A stretch of DNA of 5,928 nucleotides from Candidatus Galligastranaerophilus intestinigallinarum (GCA_018715855.1 DVKW01000007.1:1-5928), one strand, 5' to 3'; shown: positions 1-4,970, counted from the stretch's first letter. A program made the numbers and translations. The notes: generated from the letters alone by a model not told the origin.

Positions 1-1
1 A

Positions 2-157
2 AAGCTTACAGGTTTTGGCATGCACGTTTTCAGCATAGTAAGCGTGGATGATGAAACAGTAAGAATTGCAGAGCCGGGAAACACTGGAATATCTTACATT
101 ATCTCTAAAGAAGAGCTCAAAAATAAAGTCGCCTATATTGAATATTATCAATTTTAG
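2..157 (+). CDS. C-terminal end of a gene starting upstream; possible papain/calpain-fold cysteine protease
   Basis: An open frame enters from the left edge and stops at TAG 155-157, giving the last 51 residues of a protein. The tail contains GFGMHVFSIVSVDDETVRI and then AEPGNT. This resembles the C-terminal strand region of papain/calpain-type folds, where a His starts a strand (H-x-[YF]-S-[IV]-x-x-V-D) and a second catalytic Asn or Asp follows in an 'xNPW/G'-like turn. Here His is about residue 8 and the turn is EPGNT. Only this tail is visible, so the nucleophile cysteine cannot be checked. Another beta-rich domain with a chance resemblance is possible. That the frame is coding is fairly sure; the family is tentative. 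A weak hairpin (CCCT/AGGG, about 208-223) lies downstream. Confidence 0.5.
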   Translation, partial: KLTGFGMHVFSIVSVDDETVRIAEPGNTGISYIISKEELKNKVAYIEYYQF

Positions 158-236
158 AAAAAATTAACAAAAAACAACCTTAAAAATAAAAATCGGAAAA
201 TTTTCACCCTGCAAAAAAAGGGGTTATTTAGGCATT

Positions 237-266
237 AAAAAAGAGGCTTTTAATTTTAGCCTCTTT
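237..266 (-). terminator. Rho-independent terminator reading leftwards
   Basis: A 9-bp stem AAAGAGGCT/AGCCTCTTT (240-248 with 258-266) encloses a 9-nt A/T loop. On the minus strand it is followed by a run of T (the A run 237-242 on the plus strand). Its left arm and flank (227-247) are identical over 21 bases to the flank of the tRNA-Ile terminator at 4923-4943. It therefore appears to be the terminator of a former minus-strand tRNA, now represented only by the relic beside it. It would also stop plus-strand readthrough from the first gene, but with a weaker T run. Confidence 0.75.
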
Positions 267-273
267 ATTTAAA

Positions 274-300
274 TGGTTGCCATCTTTATGCTCGAACCCT
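274..300 (-). pseudogene. tRNA 3'-end relic (T-arm, acceptor strand, CCA)
   Basis: Read on the minus strand this ends in GGTTCGAGC, then ATGGCA, A and CCA. These correspond to a T-loop (TTCGA), the 3' acceptor strand, a discriminator base and an encoded CCA. It aligns with the 3' end of the intact tRNA-Ile at 4971-4996, and the same terminator flank follows. No matching D-arm, anticodon arm or 5' acceptor strand (TGCCAT on the minus strand) is present in 300-391, and the T-stem pairs poorly. It is therefore a decayed fragment, not a functional tRNA. Confidence 0.65.
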
Positions 301-391
301 AAATGGGCTTTGCCAGTTTATGCGGTATCGCAATTGTAAATTAACAGTTGGCTTGAGAAAAATTAACACACGGTTTGAGAATTTTACAAAA

Positions 392-1303
392 TTATTTTGA
401 GTTTATAATTTCTTTTAATTTTGGTATTAATGAAAGTTTGTCGACATAAATTTCATTTTCATTTAACAAATGATGAGCCAATGAATGACAAGTAGGGCAT
501 AGGGTTATTAAATTTTCTATTTTAATTTCATACTCGTTGCTTTTATTTGATATTGGAATTAAATGATGAGCTTCAACTATTTTCTTTTGATATGAAAAAC
601 CGCAAACTCTACAAGTATGATTATCTCTTTGTTTTGCTAATTTTACTATTTCTTGATTTCTTTTTCTTTGTAGGATGGTTCTTTCTTTTGTTTGACCTTC
701 TAAAAATTCTACTTCATTATAATCTTCTTTATTGCTTTTTTGTTCTGTCATATTTGCACTTGATTTTATTAATGTAGCATTACTATCAACTTTAGATATA
801 TTAACCAATTTTGAATTTTGCTCAATCATATCATTGGTGCTAGATACGCCATTTAAATAATCAATTAATTTGTCATATAATCCATCTTCAAGAGCTTCTG
901 TAACTTCAGATTTTATTTGTTTTACAATATCTTTATTTAGTATTCCTTGTTTTTGCATTTCTTGACACTGAGGAAAAACAAAAAAACCTTCATTTGGCAT
1001 ATCGTTTACAGAATTGATTTTTACAGAAATCAACGGAAGTTCTAGTTTTACACAAAGCCAAGAAAGCTCTCCAGCATAGTATCCTACATCTTTCGGGGCA
1101 ACATTATTTTTAATATTTATATTTTTATCAAAACGCATGTGATAGCGAATATAAGCATTATACTTATTATAGATATCATTTGATACATCTTTGTACTGAT
1201 ATATTTGATAAGGAGAGCCCGACAATAATAAATTCGCAATCATTTTTGATTGAATAGGTAATATATTATCATTCTCGCATTTTATTATATCTTTTATTTC
1301 CAT
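392..1303 (-). CDS. HNH endonuclease, orphan restriction/defence-type
   Basis: This is a 303-residue protein with a C-terminal HNH nuclease domain. The motif is clear. Cys231-x-x-Cys234 and Cys269-x-x-Cys272 form a structural zinc site. EAHHLIP carries the first His (246/247), Asn264 is in ENLITLC, and the last His is 273 in CPTCH. A basic helix RKRNQEIVKLAKQRDNHTC precedes the domain, as in McrA-like and other solitary HNH restriction enzymes. Residues 155-210 are Ser/Asn/Lys-rich and look like a linker. Residues 35-110 (including APKDVGYYAGELSWLCVK and LPLISVKINS...MPNEGFFV) recall an N-terminal module often found before such HNH domains, but I cannot name it. The ATG at 1301-1303 has no recognisable Shine-Dalgarno site, and a TATAAT lies only 6 bases upstream of it. 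The gene is more A/T-rich than the ktr genes and has no methylase or helicase partner in view, which suggests acquisition by transfer. Nuclease call strong; biological role inferred. Confidence 0.85.
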   Translation of the reverse strand: MEIKDIIKCENDNILPIQSKMIANLLLSGSPYQIYQYKDVSNDIYNKYNAYIRYHMRFDKNINIKNNVAPKDVGYYAGELSWLCVKLELPLISVKINSVNDMPNEGFFVFPQCQEMQKQGILNKDIVKQIKSEVTEALEDGLYDKLIDYLNGVSSTNDMIEQNSKLVNISKVDSNATLIKSSANMTEQKSNKEDYNEVEFLEGQTKERTILQRKRNQEIVKLAKQRDNHTCRVCGFSYQKKIVEAHHLIPISNKSNEYEIKIENLITLCPTCHSLAHHLLNENEIYVDKLSLIPKLKEIINSK

Positions 1304-1309
1304 AAATAT

Positions 1310-1330
1310 ATTATACGCAAAAAAATTATA
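1310..1330 (-). promoter_or_regulatory. Candidate -10 elements for the HNH gene
   Basis: Two perfect TATAAT hexamers are present on the minus strand, at 1325-1330 and 1310-1315. Neither has a good -35 at 17 bp; the corresponding hexamers are ACGGAA and GGAACT and fall inside the GGAA motifs. The inner one would start transcription almost at the ATG (leaderless mRNA). The outer one would give a leader of about 15 nt without a ribosome site. A poor -35 overlapped by repeated motifs would suit activator or repressor control, but that is inference. Confidence 0.45.
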
Positions 1331-1333
1331 ATT

Positions 1334-1374
1334 AGTTCCGCAAAAAGTTCCGTTAAGATTCCATTAAGTTCCAG
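1334..1374. repeat. Four phased (A)GTTCC/GGAA(CT) motifs upstream of the HNH gene
   Basis: AGTTCC or ATTCC occurs four times. The TTCC cores start at 1336, 1348, 1359 and 1369, so the steps are 12, 11 and 10 bp, about one DNA helical turn each. The last copy is the left arm of the palindrome at 1366-1395. Motifs on one face of the helix just behind the -10 boxes look like operator sites for a DNA-binding regulator. The binding protein is unknown. Confidence 0.5.
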
Positions 1375-1395
1375 AAAAAATTTTTTCTGGAACTT
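1366..1395. repeat. 30-bp perfect palindrome
   Basis: AAGTTCCAGAAAAAA (1366-1380) is followed at once by its exact reverse complement (1381-1395) with no spacer base. In RNA it could fold only as a 13-bp stem with a 4-nt AATT loop. As DNA it is a perfect dyad that includes one GGAAC motif in each arm. It may be an operator, a cruciform or a bidirectional terminator. No plus-strand gene ends into it. Confidence 0.8.
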
Positions 1396-1633
1396 CTGTT
1401 AAATTTTTAACAACAAATGTCTTATCACTGTCCTTATCTATTCTCTTACGGAAATAACCCTTTGGGGAATATCAATTAAATTTTTTCGGTATTTTTAGAC
1501 ATATAAAGGACAGTAATTAGACATTTTGGACTTTTCTGAAACCCTAAATTTATTTAAAATTGTCTACCAACAGTGACTTTAAGGCAGATTCCCCTTTTCT
1601 ATACTGTACTGTTTCTTTACACCTTGCACAACT
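1396..1633. other. Gene-free stretch with no convincing feature
   Basis: I find no credible gene here on either strand. The longest ATG frame I looked at (1417-1479, plus, 20 codons) has no ribosome site. A short hairpin GTTAAA/TTTAAC lies at 1398-1411. A 9-bp inverted pair ACTGTCCTT/AAGGACAGT (1427-1435 and 1506-1514) is within chance expectation for this length. Confidence 0.5.
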
Positions 1634-1690
1634 GGACTATACCAAAATAATCAAACTATCCGTACACCTTAAAATCGGTGCGTAATTCAG
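1634..1690 (+). repeat. Intergenic repeat, copy 1
   Basis: The core CCAAAATAATCAAACTATCC plus GTACA (1642-1666) matches copy 3 (1809-1833) at 24 of 25 positions. Similarity continues on both sides (GGACTA before; AAAA, CGGT and CGT after) at the same 167-bp offset. The element is therefore about 57 bp long and imperfect outside its core. No open frame crosses it. Confidence 0.75.
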
Positions 1691-1700
1691 CTATATTAAG

Positions 1701-1758
1701 AAAAAATCAAACTATCCGTACAGTCCGAAAAAAGTCCATTTCGGCAGTTTGATTTTTT
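1701..1758 (+). repeat. Repeat copy 2 within a long hairpin
   Basis: The 17-base core ATCAAACTATCCGTACA is at 1706-1722. The segment folds into a two-part hairpin. AAAAAATCAAACT (1701-1713) pairs perfectly over 13 bp with 1746-1758, and CCGAAA (1725-1730) pairs with TTTCGG (1739-1744) around an 8-nt loop. The conserved TATCCGTACA lies in an 11-nt one-sided bulge (1714-1724). The right arm is itself an inverted partial copy of the repeat: 1746-1761 matches the reverse complement of CCAAAATAATCAAACT at 15 of 16 positions. It ends in seven T, so a terminator-like role in plus-strand RNA is possible. Confidence 0.7.
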
Positions 1759-1800
1759 TGGCAAACTTAATTTTCCGACCTGAAAACGCCCTCGCAGAGC

Positions 1801-1857
1801 GGGCTAAGCCAAAATAATCAAAGTATCCGTACAAATAAAACCGGTCGTGAAATTACA
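1801..1857 (+). repeat. Intergenic repeat, copy 3
   Basis: The core at 1809-1833 differs from copy 1 by one base (AAG for AAC). It lies just upstream of the ktrB promoter. A short GC-rich imperfect inverted repeat (GCCC/GGGC, about 1788-1804) precedes it. Confidence 0.75.
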
Positions 1858-1893
1858 ATAAAACAGGCTCAATATTTGTAATCTTTCATTTTA

Positions 1894-1902
1894 TGTTATA
1901 CT
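1894..1902 (+). promoter_or_regulatory. Extended -10 promoter of the ktr operon
   Basis: TGT-TATACT is an extended -10 (TGn plus TATACT at 1897-1902) placed 20 bp before the ktrB start. No -35 near consensus is found at 16-18 bp (ATTTGT at 17 bp), which the extended -10 could compensate. It would give a leader of about 14 nt, so no room is left for a cis riboswitch in this transcript. No c-di-AMP (ydaO-type) riboswitch signature was seen upstream. Confidence 0.5.
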
Positions 1903-1910
1903 TTTCTTAA

Positions 1911-1916
1911 AGAGGA
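1911..1916 (+). promoter_or_regulatory. Ribosome binding site fixing the GTG start of ktrB
   Basis: AGAGGA lies 6 bases before GTG 1923-1925. No in-frame ATG precedes it, so this Shine-Dalgarno site decides for the GTG start. Confidence 0.7.
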
Positions 1917-1922
1917 ATTGTT

Positions 1923-3281
1923 GTGAGCGAAAGGAATAAAATACTTTTTTTGAATAAATCAAACGAACAGTTTGACTTTATCCTGAAATATCCTGAAAGA
2001 ATTTTACCTGTAACCTTCTTTTTATTGTGTCTGGCAGGCGGGATTTTATTATATCTTCCCTTTTCATCGCCTCATGGGGTGAACTTTATTGATGCTCTTT
2101 TTACTGCCGTGAGTGCAGTATGCGTAACCGGACTTTCTGTAGTGGATTTCGGGAGTAAATTTACGGGCTTAGGGCAGTTCATTGTTATGCTGCTTATTCA
2201 GGTAGGCGGACTCGGTATAATGAGTATAAGCTCGATTGTATTTATTCTTCTGGGCAAAAGAATGTCGCTTACGCACGAGAGAAGCGCGCGGTATATTTTT
2301 GAGGCGGAAAGCAAGGAGGATATTAAAAACTCGCTTATTTTGATTTTTAAATATACTTTCCTTGTGGAACTAATCGGAGCGGTTATTCTGACGGGCGCAT
2401 TTTCTTTTATTGAACATAACGTTCTAACAGGGCTAAAGTACGGAATCTTTTCTGCAGTTTCTGCTTTTTGTAATGCAGGATTCTTTTTTACGGGGGATAA
2501 TCTTGTAAGTTATAATCATTATCCAATTATAACTTATACAATATCATTTCTGATAATTTTAGGCGGAATCTCTCCGGCAATTTGCGTTACATTGATGAAT
2601 TTGTTTAAGAGAAAGAAGCTTCCGCCGGTTTCGGTAATTGTTCTTACTGTAACATGCGCCCTGTTGTTTTTCGGAACCCTTTTCTTCTTTATATCCGAAT
2701 ACAACGGTGTTTTGAGCGGAATGACCATTGCGGATAAAATAAATAATGCGTGGTTTCAATCAGTAACTGCAAGGACAGCAGGATTTAATTCCGTAGATTT
2801 AAGTAATATCAATATGGGAACATTTCTTCTTATGGTCGGGCTGATGATTGCGGGCGGCTCTCCCGGAAGTACGGCGGGCGGGCTTAAGACCACAACTGTC
2901 GGAATATTTTTCCTGACCTTCTGGAATACGATAAGAGGAAAGGATAATATCATAAGAAACAGGGCAATAAGGATTGATACAATACAAAAAGCCGTTACAC
3001 TTACTGCAGCATACTTTTTTATACTTGGTATTTCAATACTTATGCTTTTGACTACCCAGAGCGCAAATCCTCTGAAACTTATTTTTGAAGCGGTATCCGC
3101 GCTGGGTACCGTAGGGCTTACAATGGGCGCAACAACCGCTCTTGACGGTGTCGGAAAAATTATTATAATAGCAACGATGTTTCTGGGAAGGGTAGCTCCT
3201 GCAACACTTGTTTGCTATTTGAATACAAGAATAACGGATTCACGAATCGGTTATCCTGATGCAAAAATTTCGCTAACATAG
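1923..3281 (+). CDS. ktrB: KtrB/TrkH-type potassium translocator subunit
   Basis: This is the membrane-embedded K+-translocating subunit of a Ktr system, usually Na+-coupled, working as a dimer on a KtrA ring. Its 452 residues are close to typical KtrB length (about 445-460). The four pore-loop filter segments of the SKT superfamily are all present: VTGL 68-71, CNAGF 183-187, RTAGF 284-288 and GTVGL 395-399, each with its filter glycine. The intramembrane gating loop of the third repeat is GGSPGSTAGG (311-320), followed by LKTTT. The C-terminal GR-V-x-P (422-426) and the tail YPDAKIS also match KtrB, with Ala in place of the usual Gly in GRxGP. GGISP (214-218) replaces the usual GGIGF. It starts at GTG. 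ktrA follows after 11 bp, its Shine-Dalgarno site overlapping this stop codon. TrkH itself is usually longer and KtrA is adjacent, so KtrB is preferred. Confidence 0.93.
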   Translation: MSERNKILFLNKSNEQFDFILKYPERILPVTFFLLCLAGGILLYLPFSSPHGVNFIDALFTAVSAVCVTGLSVVDFGSKFTGLGQFIVMLLIQVGGLGIMSISSIVFILLGKRMSLTHERSARYIFEAESKEDIKNSLILIFKYTFLVELIGAVILTGAFSFIEHNVLTGLKYGIFSAVSAFCNAGFFFTGDNLVSYNHYPIITYTISFLIILGGISPAICVTLMNLFKRKKLPPVSVIVLTVTCALLFFGTLFFFISEYNGVLSGMTIADKINNAWFQSVTARTAGFNSVDLSNINMGTFLLMVGLMIAGGSPGSTAGGLKTTTVGIFFLTFWNTIRGKDNIIRNRAIRIDTIQKAVTLTAAYFFILGISILMLLTTQSANPLKLIFEAVSALGTVGLTMGATTALDGVGKIIIIATMFLGRVAPATLVCYLNTRITDSRIGYPDAKISLT

Positions 3282-3292
3282 GAGATAAAATA

Positions 3293-3940
3293 ATGTCTAC
3301 ACAAGTGTTAATAATAGGTTTGGGACAATTTGGAATGTCGCTTGCAAGAACTTTATCCGAAAAAGGGGCAGAAGTTATTGCGGCTGATTCTGATAAGGAA
3401 CTTGTAGAAGAAGCTGCCAGTTTTTTAGACGATGCAATTTGTCTTGATGCGACTGACGAAACTGCTATGGCAAGGCTTTGTCCGAAGGAGAGAGATGTTG
3501 TTATTTGTGCAATCGGAGCAAGAGAACCTTCTATTTTAACTACTGCCATTCTGAAACAAATGGGGTGTGAAAATATTATTGCACGGGCGACTGATAAAAT
3601 TCACGAGAGAATTCTTAAGGCAGTCGGCGCAAAGAACGTTATCAATCCGGATGCGGAGTACGGAAAAAAGTTTGCGTATAAAATTCTTTTCCAGAATATT
3701 ATCAACGATGAAACCTCTGAAAATATTCAGCTTTTGGAAATTAACGTGCAGCCGTTTATGGAAGGTAAAAATTTAATAGAACTGGCTCTTCCGAACAAAT
3801 ACGGAATTATTGTCGCTGCAATCAAAAAAGGAAACAAACTTACAAGACCTTTTCCAAACGAAATTTTGGATACAAAAGATAAGCTTCTTCTTGTATGCAC
3901 GGAGGATGCTATTGCAAAAATGATTGAGGAGAATAAATAA
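3293..3940 (+). CDS. ktrA: KtrA/TrkA-type RCK regulatory subunit of K+ uptake
   Basis: This cytoplasmic subunit forms the octameric ring that gates KtrB in response to nucleotide. Its 215 residues match single-RCK KtrA (about 220) and not the double-length TrkA. The N-terminal RCK_N Rossmann fold starts with VLIIGLGQFG (GxGxFG, residues 9-14); Asp32 at the end of strand 2 should contact the ribose. Conserved signatures follow: AIGA at 73-76, IIARA at 95-99 and GAKNVINPDAEYGKKFA at 112-128. The RCK_C domain, about 140-213, contains NVQPFMEGKNLIELALPNKYGIIVAAIKK and LLLVC. In some KtrA proteins this domain binds c-di-AMP; whether it does here cannot be read from the sequence. The second glycine-loop position is Gln12, where B. 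subtilis KtrA has Arg. AGGAG (3280-3284) lies 8 bp before the ATG. The stop overlaps the next start by one base (TAATG). Confidence 0.93.
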   Translation: MSTQVLIIGLGQFGMSLARTLSEKGAEVIAADSDKELVEEAASFLDDAICLDATDETAMARLCPKERDVVICAIGAREPSILTTAILKQMGCENIIARATDKIHERILKAVGAKNVINPDAEYGKKFAYKILFQNIINDETSENIQLLEINVQPFMEGKNLIELALPNKYGIIVAAIKKGNKLTRPFPNEILDTKDKLLLVCTEDAIAKMIEENK

Positions 3941-4563
3941 TGAACTTTTCAAAATCTTTTTACTCTTCTTTTATTTTGATATTAATTTTTTCAACAATTC
4001 TGGCTATAGCAGGGATTAGAGGGTTTTTTAGGCTGGCGCCTGCAATTGAACAAATAAACGAACATAATACACGCTCTCTTTATATAACCGAGCAAATGAT
4101 GTCCGCGCTTACTATCAAAAAAGATATAAAGCTTTTTGAACAGGCACTTAGAGACGGAGAGGCAAATATTACCGAAAAAGGCGAAGCAGAGGCTATTAAA
4201 AAAATTGAAAAGAACTACAAAAAGGGATTTAAGAATGCTGAGTATAAAGAAATTACCGTAGATAATATAATTGAACTTTCGCGTCTTAACAGGCTTGCTA
4301 TGAAAGACGCGGCATTAAGTGCAAAAAGGCTGAGCTCGGCTGCCGCGTGGGTTATAACCTTCCTTGCAATTATGACCTGGGCTTTGGGGATTCTGCTTAT
4401 GAGAACGCTTGCCAAAAATATAATTAAGCCGCTTGCGGAACTGACAGATGTTTTAAGCTCATATACAAAAGGAAATACAATGCGAAGATGTCCGAAGCTT
4501 GCGCCTAATCAAACTTTTCAAAAAATCTATGATTCCGTTAATACCCTGCTTGACAGGGGATAA
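3940..4563 (+). CDS. Two-TM HAMP-domain membrane protein without output domain
   Basis: The protein has 207 residues. A short N-terminus leads into TM1 (about 9-27). Residues 28-133 form a charged, mostly helical extracytoplasmic region resembling a four-helix-bundle sensor as in chemoreceptors (MCPs). TM2 is about 134-154. A HAMP-like segment (155-207) follows, with the conserved proline of helix AS1 in NIIKPLAELTDVL (Pro164), a connector, and a second helix FQKIYDSVNTLLDRG. The chain ends there. No kinase, cyclase or methyl-accepting region follows, and no continuation is visible in other frames after TAA 4561-4563. The start codon shares a base with the ktrA stop, and GAGGAG (3926-3931) precedes it, so it is the third gene of the ktr operon. 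It may sense the cell exterior and act on KtrAB directly or on another HAMP partner; that is inference. A 3'-truncated histidine kinase is the alternative, but the coding end looks clean. Confidence 0.75.
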   Translation: MNFSKSFYSSFILILIFSTILAIAGIRGFFRLAPAIEQINEHNTRSLYITEQMMSALTIKKDIKLFEQALRDGEANITEKGEAEAIKKIEKNYKKGFKNAEYKEITVDNIIELSRLNRLAMKDAALSAKRLSSAAAWVITFLAIMTWALGILLMRTLAKNIIKPLAELTDVLSSYTKGNTMRRCPKLAPNQTFQKIYDSVNTLLDRG

Positions 4564-4590
4564 AGACATTCTGCTCAAGCGCGCAATAAC

Positions 4591-4619
4591 TTTAAAACGG
4601 ATTTTGTTTCCTGTATAAT
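4591..4619 (+). promoter_or_regulatory. Candidate promoter after the ktr operon
   Basis: TTTAAA (4591-4596), a 17-bp spacer and a perfect TATAAT (4614-4619) lie 30 bp after the operon stop. No open frame with a ribosome site follows. If active it would transcribe the hairpin region 4626-4785 as a non-coding RNA. Confidence 0.35.
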
Positions 4620-4648
4620 ACGAGAAAAAGAATCGGGGGAGTTTGTAG

Positions 4649-4667
4649 GTTGGGCTTATAGCCCAAC
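4649..4667. repeat. GTTGGGC/GCCCAAC hairpin, left copy
   Basis: A 7-bp perfect stem with loop TTATA, preceded by GTAG. The GTAGGTTGGGC...GCCCAAC form is known from dispersed REP-like intergenic hairpins in many bacteria. It is also the first strong hairpin after the ktr operon. It could help stop or stabilise that transcript, although no T run follows. Confidence 0.7.
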
Positions 4668-4669
4668 AA

Positions 4670-4784
4670 TTAATAGGACTTTAACTGGATTACTAAAATT
4701 CTTTGATTTTTTTGGATAATAAGCTGGTTTCTAGGTATTCTTTGTGAATTAAAGCCCTAATAAAGTCCAGTTCCGACCTATTAA
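4670..4784. repeat. Imperfect inverted-repeat element (MITE-like or structured RNA)
   Basis: The ends pair as TTAATAGG (4670-4677) with CCTATTAA (4777-4784), then, after an internal loop (5 against 4 nt), AACTGGA (4683-4689) with TCCAGTT (4766-4772). This gives about 15 paired bases over 115 bp. The 76-bp centre is A/T-rich with a T7 run and no open frame. It sits between the two GTTGGGC hairpins. It could be a small non-autonomous element or the closing stem of a non-coding RNA. No target-site duplication is evident. Confidence 0.5.
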
Positions 4785-4788
4785 AAAA

Positions 4789-4819
4789 TTGACATCACAC
4801 AACTTCCGACGGTTATAAT
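4789..4819 (+). promoter_or_regulatory. Consensus sigma-70 promoter of a possible small RNA
   Basis: A perfect TTGACA (4789-4794) and a perfect TATAAT (4814-4819) are separated by 19 bp, slightly longer than the 17-bp optimum. The start would fall near 4826, at the beginning of the right GTTGGGCA hairpin. No coding frame follows before the hairpin at 4898. Confidence 0.55.
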
Positions 4820-4827
4820 TTAGTATT

Positions 4828-4847
4828 GTTGGGCAGGTATGCCCAAC
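4828..4847. repeat. GTTGGGCA/TGCCCAAC hairpin, right copy
   Basis: An 8-bp perfect stem with loop GGTA; its stem sequence is the same as that of the left copy at 4649-4667. The two copies flank the inverted-repeat element like a REP pair, 160 bp apart. Confidence 0.7.
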
Positions 4848-4897
4848 CGACAGTTAATAGCATATATTCAAATCTGACATTAAAATACAGCAATAAT

Positions 4898-4925
4898 CTC
4901 ACCCTTTGGGTGAGGTCCTGTTTTT
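4898..4925 (+). terminator. Terminator-like hairpin carrying a piece of tRNA-Ile sequence
   Basis: CTCACCC-TTT-GGGTGAG is a 7-bp G/C-rich stem with a 3-nt loop. Six bases (GTCCTG) separate it from T5, so it is a plausible but imperfect terminator. GGGTGAGGTCCT (4908-4919) is identical to the anticodon 3' stem and variable region of the tRNA-Ile encoded on the other strand (4997-5008). The hairpin looks like an anticodon arm whose loop shrank from seven bases to three. Confidence 0.5.
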
Positions 4926-4932
4926 AGGCATT

Positions 4933-4960
4933 AAAAAAGAGGCATATAACTTTGCCTCTT
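4933..4960 (-). terminator. Terminator of tRNA-Ile
   Basis: On the minus strand an 8-bp stem AAGAGGCA/TGCCTCTT with an 8-nt loop is followed by six T. It begins 11 bp after the encoded CCA. A 21-base flank is shared with the relic terminator at 227-247. Confidence 0.85.
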
Positions 4961-4970
4961 ATCTTTTAAA

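Larger units (their letters stand above)
4826..4925 (+). ncRNA. Hypothetical small RNA of about 100 nt
   Basis: This is bounded by the consensus promoter at 4789-4819 and the terminator-like hairpin at 4898-4914 with its T5 run (4921-4925). The predicted RNA would begin with the GTTGGGCA/TGCCCAAC hairpin, have an unstructured A/T-rich middle, and end in the hairpin that resembles the tRNA-Ile anticodon stem. It runs towards the convergent tRNA-Ile gene. No RNA family is recognised. The call rests on signals only. Confidence 0.35.

Noticed and set aside
547..777. Plus-strand 76-codon frame rich in Phe/Leu, looking like a membrane peptide
   Set aside because: It lies wholly inside the HNH gene on the opposite strand. 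Its hydrophobicity comes from A/T-rich antisense codons, and there is no ribosome site.
1417..1479. Twenty-codon plus-strand ORF before the repeats
   Set aside because: No ribosome site, very short, and no protein-like features.
1427..1514. Inverted pair ACTGTCCTT/AAGGACAGT
   Set aside because: A 9-bp match separated by 70 bp is expected about once by chance in a gap of this size.
1642..1833. CRISPR array
   Set aside because: There are only three direct copies with unequal gaps (about 40 and 86 bases) and copy-to-copy similarity that extends into the gaps. No cas genes are in view.
1858..1922. c-di-AMP riboswitch before ktrB
   Set aside because: The leader from the extended -10 is only about 14 nt, and no ydaO-type conserved blocks are visible upstream.
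3163..3549. Minus-strand 128-codon frame across the ktrB-ktrA junction
   Set aside because: Antisense shadow over two well-supported genes; Ser/Ala-rich composition without a recognisable domain.
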